A stretch of DNA of 64,000 nucleotides from Sporosarcina sp. FSL K6-1508 (GCF_038007465.1 NZ_JBBOXF010000001.1:3049001-3113000), one strand, 5' to 3'. Positions 33,840 through 43,379 are shown, counted from the stretch's first letter. Numbers and translations are program-made. The notes: generated from the sequence alone by a model not told the origin.

Positions 33840-36800
33840 ATGGTAAATAAATCAACCTTACATGAAACAATGCGATGCAACCTTGAAATTACAGCTAATG
33901 CTCGCAAAGAACTCATGAAATGGTCAACGGATGAGCACGCCTTTTTTTCAATGCAAGTTGCCTTTAATGTACATATTGAAAAACGGCCAAACAATAGACA
34001 TGGCAATATGTCGTTTTCAATTTTCTTTGATAATGATTCGAATGAAGCTTTAGCGAATCGTATAAACAATAGAGTAGCCGTATTGGAATGTGTTTATCAA
34101 AATGATGGTTTTCTAGCAACCGGTTTTCATGTGAGAGGTCGCAGAGAACCTGTGCGAACAAATCGGCGTCTTCCTGTACGTTTAAAATTTCTAGTGGGCC
34201 GCAACACCGGCGTTGTGATGCCCATCGAGCTGTACACAAGCATTCGCGAATTGCCGATTGCACAGGAACGTTCTGAATATGTGAAGAAAAGAATTGCCAG
34301 CTGGGAAGGCTATTTACGTATAGAAGAAATAAATGCAGATGTCGCAGATGTGACTGTCACTTTTTCAAGGGCCAGCTTAAATGCAGATTTTAGTAAGTTG
34401 AGTCTAGTTTGTAACGGATTAAAAGCGAATGAATGGAATACAATCAAAGGATTCAGTGCAAAAATGAAAGGGCTTCAAAATGATATCGGCAATGTGGTTA
34501 ATACTGATAAGTCCAAAAAAACTGTCGAAATCGAACTGAGTCGAAATTATAGAGAAATGGCAAGAAGGAATGAATGGCACCCGAATTCATATAAGGAAGT
34601 CGTCTTCAGTAATTTTGCCGCACTTAGCCAAGTGAAGAGGTTGAGAAAAGGATTTAAAGATCTTCAAGATGGACTGGCAGCCAATCCGAATTTAGAAAAG
34701 GTCCTTTTTGAAGAGCGTCCAGTTGTTCGTATTTCTAAGAAACAGAAGGAGCTTGTTTTCCATAACGAGTTAAATAAGTTCCAACAAGAAGCCGTGACGG
34801 GAGCAATGACATCAAATGATCTGTACGTTATCCAAGGACCTCCAGGAACTGGGAAAACTACGGTTATTTCAGAAATATGTCATCAAAATGTCAAGGCAGG
34901 GTTGCGTACACTCGTAGCATCCCAAGCAAACTTAGCTGTGGACAACGCGTTAGGCCGATTACTATCTCACCAAGATATCCGGATTTTACGATATGGCCGG
35001 ACAGATAGCATTGAAGAAGAAGGTCAAAAGTTTATCGAAGAAAATGTGGCGCTTAACTGGAAAAACGTAACCTTAGACGCTGTAAATAATCAACTACAGT
35101 CGCATGCTGAGAGAGAAATACAACTTCAAAACAATTTAGCTAGTGCTGAAGATGACCTGAAAAAACTTCGAGATGAATTGTTACAGTTAGACAAAAAAGT
35201 GAAGTTGAAAGAAGAAGCTCAAGCACAACACATTTTGTATTTAAATGAAATCACAAAGCTTAATAAAAAAATAGTGATATTTAAAAATGAACATGAAAGC
35301 TTGTCAAAAAGTCAGGCTGTTTTACAGAAATCAGCTGACGATTTAAGTGTTGAAATCAATCGACTTGAACAAATCATACAAACAGAAATCAAAAGCTCAA
35401 CAGCACTTGATCAGATGGAAAAATTAGAACAACAAATAGAGCAACTTCGTCAGTACATAAGCTATCGTCAAACAGTAAAAAAGCTAAATGAGACGGAAGA
35501 TTCTATCGCAATTTCTCATAAAAACCTAGAAATAAAAAATGATAAAATTAACAGTCTACATTTATTTTTGAAAGCATTAGATTCCGTAACTAAAATAGAT
35601 TTATTGAAAAATCGGATGCAGTTTTTCGAAATTGTCCCTACATTTAACACGAATTGGAAAATGACCGAATTAACTCAATTAATTGACACGATTAAATCTG
35701 ATACTTCTAGTGAAGGGTATAGCGAATGGCAAGAACTGAATAACCGACTTTCAACTGCTATAAACATGATTGAGGGTCTGTTGAAGGAGAATGGATTTCT
35801 TACAAAGTCGGCGAAAACAACTAATAACCAAAAATACAATTCAGTCAAGGAAATCCACGGACTTATTGACCGGATAGGATTATTTCTAATTGATCCTTCG
35901 ACTAAACGTAGCTTGGAAACAAGGAACTATTCGGCTGAAAAATATGATAATCTTGAAAAAATAGCCGTTGCTTTGGCGCTGTTACGTGAAAGGAAGAACT
36001 ATGCGCAATTGCAAGGTGCAAGTTTTGAAAAACAACATCAAGTCAAGTTAGAGTCGAAGAAAATGTTTACTGTCATTAAAAAGGAACTAGCCGAACAGAT
36101 TAATCAGATGATACTAGAAATCGAACATGAAAGAAAATCTATACAGCACAATCTTGAAAGTCAACAAATGACACTGAGCAGTCTTCAGCTAACAGCTTCA
36201 AAAAGTAAAGAACGAATCGGAATTATTGATGAAATCCAATCAATCCAGTCAGTAAAAGAAGAATTGGAACAGAAAGAAAAAACCTTTGCCGATTATATAA
36301 AAAAGAAGGCTACCCTGCAACAATATGAGCAGGAGCTGAAAACTAAAATGGACGATGCTGAAGTTAATGCTCAAAAATCGAAGGAGAATTTAGTTACTCT
36401 TCAGTCTATAGAAGAGGAAATTGGATCGGTAAATGAAGAACGACTTGAACAGGAAAAACAACTGGCACCCTTGGCGGAATTAGTGGCACAAAATCCCGAA
36501 GAAGAACGTCAACTTACACTAACTTCCATTCATCAATTGGAAACGAAGACAGAAAAACTTAAAGCGGATAAAAAACGATTACCAATCACGCTTAAACTTC
36601 AGAAAGAATGGATTTCACTGCTCTCAGAAGCCAACGAATATGATCTTGATGAAATTCGGAAATTGTATGTGGAGCATGCCAATGTAATCGGTACAACTTG
36701 CGTAGCATCTGCTCGACGTGATTTCATGGAGGAATATCCGACATTCGATGTGGTCATCATTGATGAAGTTTCTAAAGCGACACCACCTGAACTGCTGTTG

Positions 36801-37700
36801 CCGATGTTGAAAGGGAAAAAGATAATTTTAGTCGGGGATCATCACCAGTTGCCACCACTTATGGGACAAGCGACACTTGAAGAGTTGCTGGAGGAAAGCG
36901 ACAATCAGGAAGAAAAAAGTGAACTAGAAAAACTATTGAAAGAATCATTATTCGAACGTCTATTCAGAACCTTGCCAAAGCAAAACAAAACGATGCTGGC
37001 CATCCAGTACCGTATGCATGAAAGTATTATGGAAACGATTACGCCTTTCTACCAAGAAGGCGATTACAGCCTCCAGTGCGGTTTAACGGATTCAGATGCT
37101 GTTCGTGACCATATGATCGATTCTCGTTACGTACAAAGAAATGATCATCTCCTATGGTTTGATATGCCGAATGAACCGAAGTATTTCGAGGAGAAGGTAA
37201 AAGGCGGTACAAGTCGCTTCAATCAAGCAGAATTGAACATGACGAGTAAAATTCTCTTGGATTTAGAGAGCGCTTCCGAAAAAGCGAAAAAGGATGGAAC
37301 GATGAAACAGGAGGTCAAAAAAAGTGTCGGTGTAATCAGTTTCTATGGCGAACAGGTGAAGAGAATTGATCGGCTGATACAACAAGAGCTGATTCCGCAA
37401 CATTTAAATTGTAGAACGGGATCTGTCGATAAGTTTCAGGGAATGGAAATGGACGTCATTATTTTGAGCTTTGTTCGAAACCACCAGGATAAGGGCGGTG
37501 ATATCGGATTTGCGAGAGATTACAGACGTTTAAATGTTGCCTTATCACGTGCAAGGGAACTACTCATCATTGTGGGAAGTGCAGATATGTTCGCAGTACG
37601 GGCGAAACACCCAAGTTCAAAAGAAATGTATGGACGACTGCTCGAGAATGTCAAAAAGAAAAATGGGTTGAGGGATCATGAAGGAAATAGTAAATTATGA
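33840..37700 (+). CDS. Giant SF1B (Upf1/Dna2-like) helicase with long coiled-coil insert
   Basis: A 1286-residue ATPase. Residues 1-310 are an unrecognised N-domain. Motif I, VIQGPPGTGKTTVISEICH (about 328-346), and SQANLAVDN (Ia) follow. Residues about 410-900 are a long coiled coil, rich in Glu, Lys, Gln and Leu, inserted before motif II VVIIDEVSKATPPE (about 970). Motifs III-VI are intact: LVGDHHQLPP, AIQYRMHESI, GSVDKFQGMEMDVIILSFV and RRLNVALSRARELL. So an active DNA or RNA helicase is expected. ATG 33840 is chosen, with AAGG seven bases upstream. The 21-base gap to the winged-helix gene indicates an operon. Large coiled-coil helicases of this type often occur in anti-phage loci; this is inference only. 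Confidence 0.85.
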   Translation: MVNKSTLHETMRCNLEITANARKELMKWSTDEHAFFSMQVAFNVHIEKRPNNRHGNMSFSIFFDNDSNEALANRINNRVAVLECVYQNDGFLATGFHVRGRREPVRTNRRLPVRLKFLVGRNTGVVMPIELYTSIRELPIAQERSEYVKKRIASWEGYLRIEEINADVADVTVTFSRASLNADFSKLSLVCNGLKANEWNTIKGFSAKMKGLQNDIGNVVNTDKSKKTVEIELSRNYREMARRNEWHPNSYKEVVFSNFAALSQVKRLRKGFKDLQDGLAANPNLEKVLFEERPVVRISKKQKELVFHNELNKFQQEAVTGAMTSNDLYVIQGPPGTGKTTVISEICHQNVKAGLRTLVASQANLAVDNALGRLLSHQDIRILRYGRTDSIEEEGQKFIEENVALNWKNVTLDAVNNQLQSHAEREIQLQNNLASAEDDLKKLRDELLQLDKKVKLKEEAQAQHILYLNEITKLNKKIVIFKNEHESLSKSQAVLQKSADDLSVEINRLEQIIQTEIKSSTALDQMEKLEQQIEQLRQYISYRQTVKKLNETEDSIAISHKNLEIKNDKINSLHLFLKALDSVTKIDLLKNRMQFFEIVPTFNTNWKMTELTQLIDTIKSDTSSEGYSEWQELNNRLSTAINMIEGLLKENGFLTKSAKTTNNQKYNSVKEIHGLIDRIGLFLIDPSTKRSLETRNYSAEKYDNLEKIAVALALLRERKNYAQLQGASFEKQHQVKLESKKMFTVIKKELAEQINQMILEIEHERKSIQHNLESQQMTLSSLQLTASKSKERIGIIDEIQSIQSVKEELEQKEKTFADYIKKKATLQQYEQELKTKMDDAEVNAQKSKENLVTLQSIEEEIGSVNEERLEQEKQLAPLAELVAQNPEEERQLTLTSIHQLETKTEKLKADKKRLPITLKLQKEWISLLSEANEYDLDEIRKLYVEHANVIGTTCVASARRDFMEEYPTFDVVIIDEVSKATPPELLLPMLKGKKIILVGDHHQLPPLMGQATLEELLEESDNQEEKSELEKLLKESLFERLFRTLPKQNKTMLAIQYRMHESIMETITPFYQEGDYSLQCGLTDSDAVRDHMIDSRYVQRNDHLLWFDMPNEPKYFEEKVKGGTSRFNQAELNMTSKILLDLESASEKAKKDGTMKQEVKKSVGVISFYGEQVKRIDRLIQQELIPQHLNCRTGSVDKFQGMEMDVIILSFVRNHQDKGGDIGFARDYRRLNVALSRARELLIIVGSADMFAVRAKHPSSKEMYGRLLENVKKKNGLRDHEGNSKL

Positions 37701-37720
37701 TTCGATAGGAGGCTCCTGTT

Positions 37721-38473
37721 ATGAATGAGTTAAAAGGACGGTTAACAAAGGAGCTTCAACAGGACTTTAATGTGAAAATCATGGGTTCCTTGTCATGGAG
37801 TTTACCCGTCCATTCTCTTGAGATTGAATACAATACTGTAAAACGGACAAAGATGGATATTCTCATGAAGATGATGCTAATCGCCTTCGGGAAAGCAGAA
37901 ATTGCTGCTGCTGAAGAGTTAAGTGAAATTCTTCTTGTTGAACAACTTTTTATTAATGACTTAATCGAAAAAATGTCTAAAACAGGTGTAATTGAAAAAA
38001 GGGAAGGCCTTTTTTCATTGACAGAGGTAGGGGTTCAGCAACTTAAATCAGGAATTTTTGTGCATGAGCAAGAAATGGATTCAGCACTGATGCTTTATAG
38101 TCCCTATCATCAGTCATTTATGAAAGGCGATGTGAAGCATATTTCATACGATGAAAAGGAAGTTTATCGCTATCAAGATGAATTTGACGATTGGGACGTA
38201 GAGTCTCTTGATGACAGCTTTTTAATAGATGGGCTAAAAACGATGGATGTGGAGTCGAGTGAAGGAAACGTCCAGATTGTAGTTTCAGAAATTGTAACTG
38301 CATCTGACCGAAAAACCAACTTGGTACCTTGTATTGAATTTCATATGTATAACGAGGTGGAAGATCTAGTATACGCACGGGTTTGGAATACACTGACGGA
38401 ACAATGGGATAAAACGCTCGAAAACCTATTAAACGAAAAAGAACGAAAAAAGTGGCGGGAGAATTATTTATAA
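37721..38473 (+). CDS. Winged-helix-like partner protein, unknown
   Basis: A 250-residue acidic protein behind a strong SD (AGGAGG). Residues about 40-115 form a winged-helix-like unit: a run of helices, IEKMSKTGVIEKREGLFSLT and EVGVQQLKSG, in the helix-turn-helix then wing pattern. The C-terminal half, residues 120-250, is beta-rich with many acidic and aromatic residues and is not recognised. No nuclease, protease or membrane motif is visible. It lies directly after the giant helicase gene and before a terminator, so the pair is a self-contained unit; it may recruit or regulate the helicase. Confidence 0.6.
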   Translation: MNELKGRLTKELQQDFNVKIMGSLSWSLPVHSLEIEYNTVKRTKMDILMKMMLIAFGKAEIAAAEELSEILLVEQLFINDLIEKMSKTGVIEKREGLFSLTEVGVQQLKSGIFVHEQEMDSALMLYSPYHQSFMKGDVKHISYDEKEVYRYQDEFDDWDVESLDDSFLIDGLKTMDVESSEGNVQIVVSEIVTASDRKTNLVPCIEFHMYNEVEDLVYARVWNTLTEQWDKTLENLLNEKERKKWRENYL

Positions 38474-38511
38474 TACTAGATAACATTTGATTGCTACACT
38501 GCTTTTTAACT

Positions 38512-38555
38512 ATAAAGGAAGATTCCTATATTTAGGAATCTTCCTTTATTATTTT
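38512..38555. terminator. Strong terminator
   Basis: ATAAAGGAAGATTCCTA pairs with TAGGAATCTTCCTTTAT, then TATTTT. Closes the helicase unit. Confidence 0.85.
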
Positions 38556-38681
38556 CTTGCAAAACTATAAAATCTCTTTCCGTGGGTGGATAGAATCAAA
38601 ACCTTGTGCTACAGTTAATTTGCAAACAATTACAAAAAAAGTTCTTGAAGTAATAAAATAAGATATGTAGGGATGAAGCAT

Positions 38682-39572
38682 ATGAAAATACTGGCAATAG
38701 ATATTGGCGGAACATCTCTTAAAGTTTGTATGGCTACTGAAAAAGGGATCATTTCTGAGTTTAACGAGTTCGATTCTGAAGCAGGAAAGGGTGGACAATA
38801 TTTAGTCGACAATCTTATTCAGATAATTACTAAAAATTATTCGGGATATGAGGCCATTGGTATTAGTACTGCTAGTCAAGTAAACAGTGAAGATGGTTCA
38901 ATCATTTATGCGAATGAAAACTTTCCGAATTACACAGGAATGAAAGTGAAAGCAATTTTTGAAGAGAAGTTTGGTGTCCCTGTGAAAGTTGAAAACGATG
39001 TGAACGCGGCCGCTTTAGGGGAAAAACATTTTGGAGCTGGTAAGAAGTTCAAGGATTTCTTATGCTTAACTTACGGAACAGGGATAGGCGGTGCAATTGT
39101 AATTGATTCCTCTGTTTATAAAGGGCTTAATGGAGGTGCAGGCGAATTTGGTCATATGATTTTGTATCCTGGCGGTAAGAAGTGTAATTGTGGATGTGTA
39201 GGATGTTATGAGATGTATGGATCTACTACAGCCTTAGTGAAAAAAGCATTGGAACTGGATAAAAAGTATATTAACGGTCGAACGATTTTTGAAGGCCTTG
39301 AACAAGGTGATGAAAAACTTGAGAAAGTTCTTAATGACTGGGTGCTTGAAGTAGCTTATGGTCTCGTTTCTTTAACGCATATCTTTAATCCTCCTGCTAT
39401 TATTATAGGCGGCGGGGTTATGGAGCAAGAAAGATTAGTGTCATTGGTATCGAGTAAAGTAAAAGAATTAATGTTGAGGAGTTTTTCGGGTGTGAAGATA
39501 TTGAGGGCCTCTCTTGGAAACAAAGCTGGAGTATTAGGGGCGGCATCACTTCATTTACCGATGAGAGACTAG
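38682..39572 (+). CDS. ROK family sugar kinase
   Basis: A 296-residue sugar kinase. ATP-binding start ILAIDIGGTSLKVCM, ENDVNAAALGEKHFGAG with catalytic Asp, LTYGTGIGGAIV, the zinc/ROK signature GHMILYPGGKKCNCGCVGCYE (21 residues: His then CNCGxxGC then Glu), and IIIGGGVMEQERL. No DNA-binding domain, so it is a kinase rather than a ROK repressor. ATG 38682 gives correct spacing; the ATG at 38673 abuts its SD. Glucose, N-acetylmannosamine or a related hexose are candidates. It precedes the sugar-transport locus, but a terminator at 39653 separates them. Confidence 0.88.
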   Translation: MKILAIDIGGTSLKVCMATEKGIISEFNEFDSEAGKGGQYLVDNLIQIITKNYSGYEAIGISTASQVNSEDGSIIYANENFPNYTGMKVKAIFEEKFGVPVKVENDVNAAALGEKHFGAGKKFKDFLCLTYGTGIGGAIVIDSSVYKGLNGGAGEFGHMILYPGGKKCNCGCVGCYEMYGSTTALVKKALELDKKYINGRTIFEGLEQGDEKLEKVLNDWVLEVAYGLVSLTHIFNPPAIIIGGGVMEQERLVSLVSSKVKELMLRSFSGVKILRASLGNKAGVLGAASLHLPMRD

Positions 39573-39652
39573 AGTGTCTTAACCCGTTCGTGAATGCCCC
39601 TCATTAGTAAGCGAATGTGTGAGAAGCCAGCTCTTTTCGTTTTTTGCAGAAT

Positions 39653-39688
39653 GAGAGTAATCACATTAGGTGATTGACTCTCTTTTTT
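39653..39688 (+). terminator. Rho-independent terminator
   Basis: GAGAGT.ATCAC pairs with GTGAT..ACTCTC, then TTTTTT; about 80 bases after the ROK gene. Confidence 0.75.
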
Positions 39689-39830
39689 GGCTTTTTAACT
39701 TTAAACTGCTATGGACGAAGCTGAGGAATACTTCAGAACAAGGAAGAGAAGTTGCCATTCAGCGTCCGTCGTTGTAAAAGGAAAATTTCTTTGATAAAAA
39801 AATAGGATAAAGAAAAAGGAGGATACCAGT

Positions 39831-39989
39831 ATGAATAGCAAGTCAGGTTTCATGGGCGGATTGTATATTATCAGTGAATGGATTATGAAATTTTCTTTGA
39901 TTAATCTATTTTGGATACTCTTTAATATACCCATTGTTTTTCTACTTTTAAATATATTATTTGTTGAACGGATGGAAGAGAGAGTGTAA
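39831..39989 (+). pseudogene. yesL-like (DUF624) gene, 5' fragment cut by IS256
   Basis: ATG 39831 with a strong SD (AAAGGAGG). It codes YIISEWIMKFSLINLFWILF and IPIVFLLLNILF, the first two hydrophobic parts of the YesL/DUF624 family of membrane proteins linked to sugar ABC operons. The true gene part ends at 39979; the IS adds four codons (EERV) and a stop at 39987. Joining 39979 to 41337 restores one 231-codon frame through MEELPLLLIPLI. Confidence 0.85.
39972..39979 (+). repeat. IS target-site duplication, left copy
   Basis: ATGGAAGA, directly before the IS left end; identical to 41329-41336. Confidence 0.9.
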
Positions 39990-40020
39990 AATATCTTGTG
40001 TAAATGAATAATTACAAAAA

Positions 40021-40080
40021 GGAAGACCTTTTCTTGGTAGAATTAAGTCACCACAACCAATCCTAGAAAAGAGGCCTTCC
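40021..40080 (+). promoter_or_regulatory. Hairpin hiding the transposase ribosome site
   Basis: GGAAGACCTTTTCTTGG (40021-40037) pairs, with a small bulge, with CCTAGAAAAGAGGCCTTCC (40062-40080), which contains the SD AGAGG of the transposase. Read-through transcripts from outside would fold and block translation, a known IS safeguard. Confidence 0.6.
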
Positions 40081-40082
40081 CT

Positions 40083-41267
40083 ATGACTCAGTTTACAACA
40101 GATATTGTTCAAGCACTAGTACAAAAACAAGATATTACCGAGGTTTTTCGTTCGCATTTAGAAACAGCGGTTAATAGTTTACTGACTACTGAACTGACAG
40201 CTTTTTTAGATTATGAAAAATACGACCGAATAGGCTTTAATTCAGGGAATTCACGTAATGGTTCGTATGACCGAACGCTACACACGGAATATGGTGACCT
40301 CCGAGTTACGATTCCCCGTGATCGCAACGGTGATTTTAAACAACAGACAGTTGCGCCTTATAAGCGGTCAAACGATACACTCGAATCATTTGTCATTCAC
40401 ATGTTTCAAAAAGGCGTTACCATGTCGGAAATCGCAGATTTAATCGAGAAAATGTACGGTCATCATTACACACGTCAAACCATTTCTAACATGACACAGG
40501 TAGTGGGCGAACAAGTAGAAGCCTTTAATAGAAGGAAACTCAGTGCGCGCTATGTCTGTGTTTATTTAGACGCAACCTATATTTCTGTTCGACGTGAAAC
40601 GGTCTCTAAAGAAGCTGTTTATATAGCTGTGGGCATTCGCGAAGATGGATCAAAAGAAGTAATTGCTTACACAATCGCTCCAACAGAATCAGCATTCAAT
40701 TGGAAAGAGCTCTTACTGGAAACAAAAGAGCGTGGCGTAGAAGAAGTCCTTCTCTTCCTTTCAGACGGCTTAGCAGGCATGATTGACACGATTACAAGCG
40801 TATTTCCTAAAGCGCAATTCCAAACATGTTTAGTGCATGTGGCACGCAATATTTCACATAAAGTACGTGTCGAAGATCGTGCTGAGATTTGCGATGACTT
40901 CAAAACAGTTTACCGAGCAGATGATCAGGAAGCTGGGCAAGTCGCGTTAGATAATTTCTGTTCCAAGTGGAACAAATCATATCCAAAGGTAACAAAATCA
41001 CTCGCTACAAATGATCATCTACTTACCTTCTATAACTTTCCAAAGGCAATTTGGCGCAGCATCTACTCAACGAATTTAATCGAGTCCTTTAACAAGCAAA
41101 TCAAGAAATATACAAAGCGCAAAGAACAGTTTCCGAATGAAGAAGCACTCGAACGCTTCCTAGTCTCGCAGTTTGAAGAGTACAACCAACGCTTCGCCGT
41201 ACGATGCCATATCGGTTTCGATCAAGCACGTGCAAAGCTGGCTGAGTTGTTTGAAGTGAAAGAATAA
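40083..41267 (+). CDS. IS256-family (mutator-type) transposase
   Basis: A 394-residue transposase, full length. Marks: NSRNGSYDRTLHTEYGDLRV then IPRDRNGDF at the N-terminus, YLDATYISVRRE (first catalytic Asp, about residue 163), FLSDGLAGM (second Asp, about 229) with the family's TCLVHVARN nearby, and YSTNLIESFNKQIKK (catalytic Glu, about 326). All DDE residues are present, so it should be active. It lies between the inverted repeats at 39980 and 41328. Confidence 0.95.
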   Translation: MTQFTTDIVQALVQKQDITEVFRSHLETAVNSLLTTELTAFLDYEKYDRIGFNSGNSRNGSYDRTLHTEYGDLRVTIPRDRNGDFKQQTVAPYKRSNDTLESFVIHMFQKGVTMSEIADLIEKMYGHHYTRQTISNMTQVVGEQVEAFNRRKLSARYVCVYLDATYISVRRETVSKEAVYIAVGIREDGSKEVIAYTIAPTESAFNWKELLLETKERGVEEVLLFLSDGLAGMIDTITSVFPKAQFQTCLVHVARNISHKVRVEDRAEICDDFKTVYRADDQEAGQVALDNFCSKWNKSYPKVTKSLATNDHLLTFYNFPKAIWRSIYSTNLIESFNKQIKKYTKRKEQFPNEEALERFLVSQFEEYNQRFAVRCHIGFDQARAKLAELFEVKE

Positions 41268-41328
41268 AAGTGTGATGATCTTTAAGAAGAGGTTGGATTG
41301 TCATTTACACATAAATATTGACACTCCC

Positions 41329-41883
41329 ATGGAAGAATTGCCTCTTTTACTAATTCCATTAATCATATTGATACCAATCTTATTCTTTCCAGCAACAACT
41401 GCGATGTTTGCAATGGTAAGAGAGTGGATTATTAATGATGAGGATAATGGACAACTTTTTAGGTCCTATTGGGGGTACTATAAAGATAATTATAAAAAAA
41501 GTGTATTGAGTGGTCTTATTTTAACAATGGCTTGGCTGATTTTGGCGGTAGATGTCTTTTACCTTTTTGATAAAAATAATAGTATGATGTTTCTCTTTTT
41601 GATTATGGGTATTATTTTATTTGTCTTTTCAATCAACCTTTTTTCAATTACTGTTCATTATCACATGAGGTTGCTTACTTCATTAAAAAATGCTTTTCTC
41701 TTAACGATAGGAAGCCCTGTTTTATTTATGGCGGTGGCGATTAGCAGTGGACTGGTCTTATATATTAGCGTAAACATCTTCAGGTATTTACTCCCCTTTT
41801 TAACAGGTTCGCTTATTGCGTTTTTAACTTTTTCTGCATTTTATAGAAACCATTTAAAACTTATTGAAAAGAGTGAGAGATGA
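41329..41883 (+). pseudogene. yesL-like (DUF624) gene, 3' fragment
   Basis: The right part of the gene split by the IS. It begins in the duplicated ATGGAAGA and codes MEELPLLLIPLI, then FFPATTAMFAMVREWIIND (a DUF624 mark) and three further hydrophobic spans, ending HLKLIEKSER. An ATG 41329 in the target duplication could start a shortened product lacking the first two helices, but no SD is nearby. It lies 180 bases before the ABC sugar operon. Confidence 0.85.
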
Positions 41884-41953
41884 AAAATTAAAAAAGACGA
41901 CAATTCTTGTTGCGCAATTCTAAATAGAGTGATAACCTAAAAGGGCATTACAG

Positions 41954-41967
41954 TGCAACCGGTTTCA
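41954..41967 (+). promoter_or_regulatory. Operator O1 (LacI-type palindrome, also cre-like)
   Basis: TGCAACCGGTTTCA. It nearly matches the palindrome TGCAACCGGTTGCA and also agrees with the CcpA cre consensus at 13 of 14 positions. A LacI-family gene is encoded in the same operon. Confidence 0.6.
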
Positions 41968-42020
41968 TAAACAGTTTGGAGGGGATAGATTTATACCCAA
42001 TATACGCTTACATGGAGTTG

Positions 42021-42034
42021 TGCAACCGCTTTCA
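42021..42034 (+). promoter_or_regulatory. Operator O2 (LacI-type palindrome, also cre-like)
   Basis: TGCAACCGCTTTCA, 67 bases after O1 (about six helical turns) and 30 bases before the binding-protein gene. Spacing would allow looping. Confidence 0.6.
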
Positions 42035-42063
42035 TTAAATCAGTACAAAAAAGGGGAGATTAT

Positions 42064-43362
42064 ATGAAAAGCAAAAAGCAAATTATCAGTTTGGTTTCTG
42101 TATTATTAATTTCTATTATTGCGTTAGTGGGGTGCTCAGCTTCGGAAGAGGAAGGTAGTACTGCATCTAAGGACCAGGTAACTGTTGATATTTATCAATT
42201 TAAAGTAGAAATTAAAGATCAATTTGAAAGTTTAGTCAAAGTATATGAAAAGGAAAACCCCGGCGTGAAAATTAATGTTAAAACTGTCGGTGGTGGCAAT
42301 GATTATGGTGCTACTTTAAAAACATTATTTTCTTCCGGTGAAGAACCAGACATTTTTAATGTAGGCGGACCATCTGCCGTTGAAGAGTATAAAGATTATT
42401 TAGCAGATGTATCTGATACAGCGGCAGTTACGGCATCTCTTGATGGGACTTTAACAGCTGTCCAGGATGGCGAAAAAATTTTAGGATTGCCATTTAACCA
42501 AGAAGGTTATGGATTGATTTTTAACAAAGCAATTTTAGAGAAGGCTGGCATTAACCCAGATGAAATAATTACGTTTGAGGATTTAGAAAATGCAGTTGAA
42601 TTAATAGATAGTAAAAAAGCGGACCTGGGTATTGATGCAGTATTCGCCCTACCAGCTAAAGAATTATGGGTTTTAGGGGACCATATCGCAAATATGTTCC
42701 TAGCACCAGAGTTTAATAATGATATTTCAGAGGCATATAATGCTGAAACAATCGCATTTGAAAAAGGCGATGAGTTAAAAAGATATATTGATTTGCAAAA
42801 TAAGTATTCTGTTCAGCCAATACTTAGCCTTGACTACTCTCAACAGGTAGAACAGTTATTTTCTTTAGAAAAAGTTGCTATGATTCAACAAGGCAACTGG
42901 GTATATAATTCCGTTTATGATATGGATCCAGAATTAGCGGAAAAAGGTATTGGTATTTTGCCAGTTCCGGTGGAAGGCTTTGAAGGAAAGATTCCAGCGG
43001 GTGTACCAATGTTTTGGGCTGTAAATGGGAAGAGTGATCCAAAAGTGGTGCAAGCAAGTAAGGATTTCTTAGATTGGATGTACACATCTGAGACGGGGAA
43101 AACTGCAGTGTTAGAAGATTTCAAATTTATCCCTGCTTATAAGGGGTATGATGCCTCGAAAATTGCTGATCCTCTTTCGCAAAAGATTTATGAATATGCT
43201 GAAGCTGGTAACACAATCGAAGGATGGGTATATCAAGCTACTCCAACAGGATGGAATCAAGAAACACTTGGTGTTAATATGCAAAAGTATTTAAGTGGCG
43301 CCATGGAATGGGATGAAGTGATAGCTGAAGCACGTACTAAGTGGGAAGAAGAACGAAAATAA
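42064..43362 (+). CDS. ABC sugar transporter, substrate-binding lipoprotein
   Basis: A 432-residue extracellular-binding lipoprotein. Signal and lipobox: hydrophobic VSVLLISIIALVGC with Cys about 21, followed by an acidic spacer. The mature part has the cluster 1 solute-binding pattern (YEKENPGVKINVKTVGGGND, FSSGEEPDIFNVGGPSAVEEY and a Trp-rich C-lobe). SD GGGGAG precedes ATG. It heads an operon with two permeases, LacI, ThuA and oxidoreductase genes; no ATPase gene is present, so a shared MsmX-type ATPase must drive it. Ligand unknown, probably an oligosaccharide. Confidence 0.92.
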   Translation: MKSKKQIISLVSVLLISIIALVGCSASEEEGSTASKDQVTVDIYQFKVEIKDQFESLVKVYEKENPGVKINVKTVGGGNDYGATLKTLFSSGEEPDIFNVGGPSAVEEYKDYLADVSDTAAVTASLDGTLTAVQDGEKILGLPFNQEGYGLIFNKAILEKAGINPDEIITFEDLENAVELIDSKKADLGIDAVFALPAKELWVLGDHIANMFLAPEFNNDISEAYNAETIAFEKGDELKRYIDLQNKYSVQPILSLDYSQQVEQLFSLEKVAMIQQGNWVYNSVYDMDPELAEKGIGILPVPVEGFEGKIPAGVPMFWAVNGKSDPKVVQASKDFLDWMYTSETGKTAVLEDFKFIPAYKGYDASKIADPLSQKIYEYAEAGNTIEGWVYQATPTGWNQETLGVNMQKYLSGAMEWDEVIAEARTKWEEERK

Positions 43363-43379
43363 CATAATTCAGCGTTACT

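Larger units (their letters stand above)
39980..41328 (+). mobile_element. IS256-family insertion sequence, complete, 1349 bp
   Basis: It is bounded by exact 8-bp duplications (ATGGAAGA), the size IS256 elements make. Terminal inverted repeats: the left end GAGAGTGTAAAATATCTTGT matches the complement of the right end (GGGAGTGTCAATATTTATGT) and both continue GTAAATGA; about 21 of 28 positions agree. It contains one intact transposase and a hairpin over its ribosome site. It interrupts a yesL-like gene. Identical duplications and an intact transposase indicate a recent insertion. Confidence 0.93.

Noticed and set aside
38118..38486. Minus-strand frame of 122 residues opposite the winged-helix gene
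   Set aside because: Antisense shadow; no SD, and the plus-strand frame has far better support.
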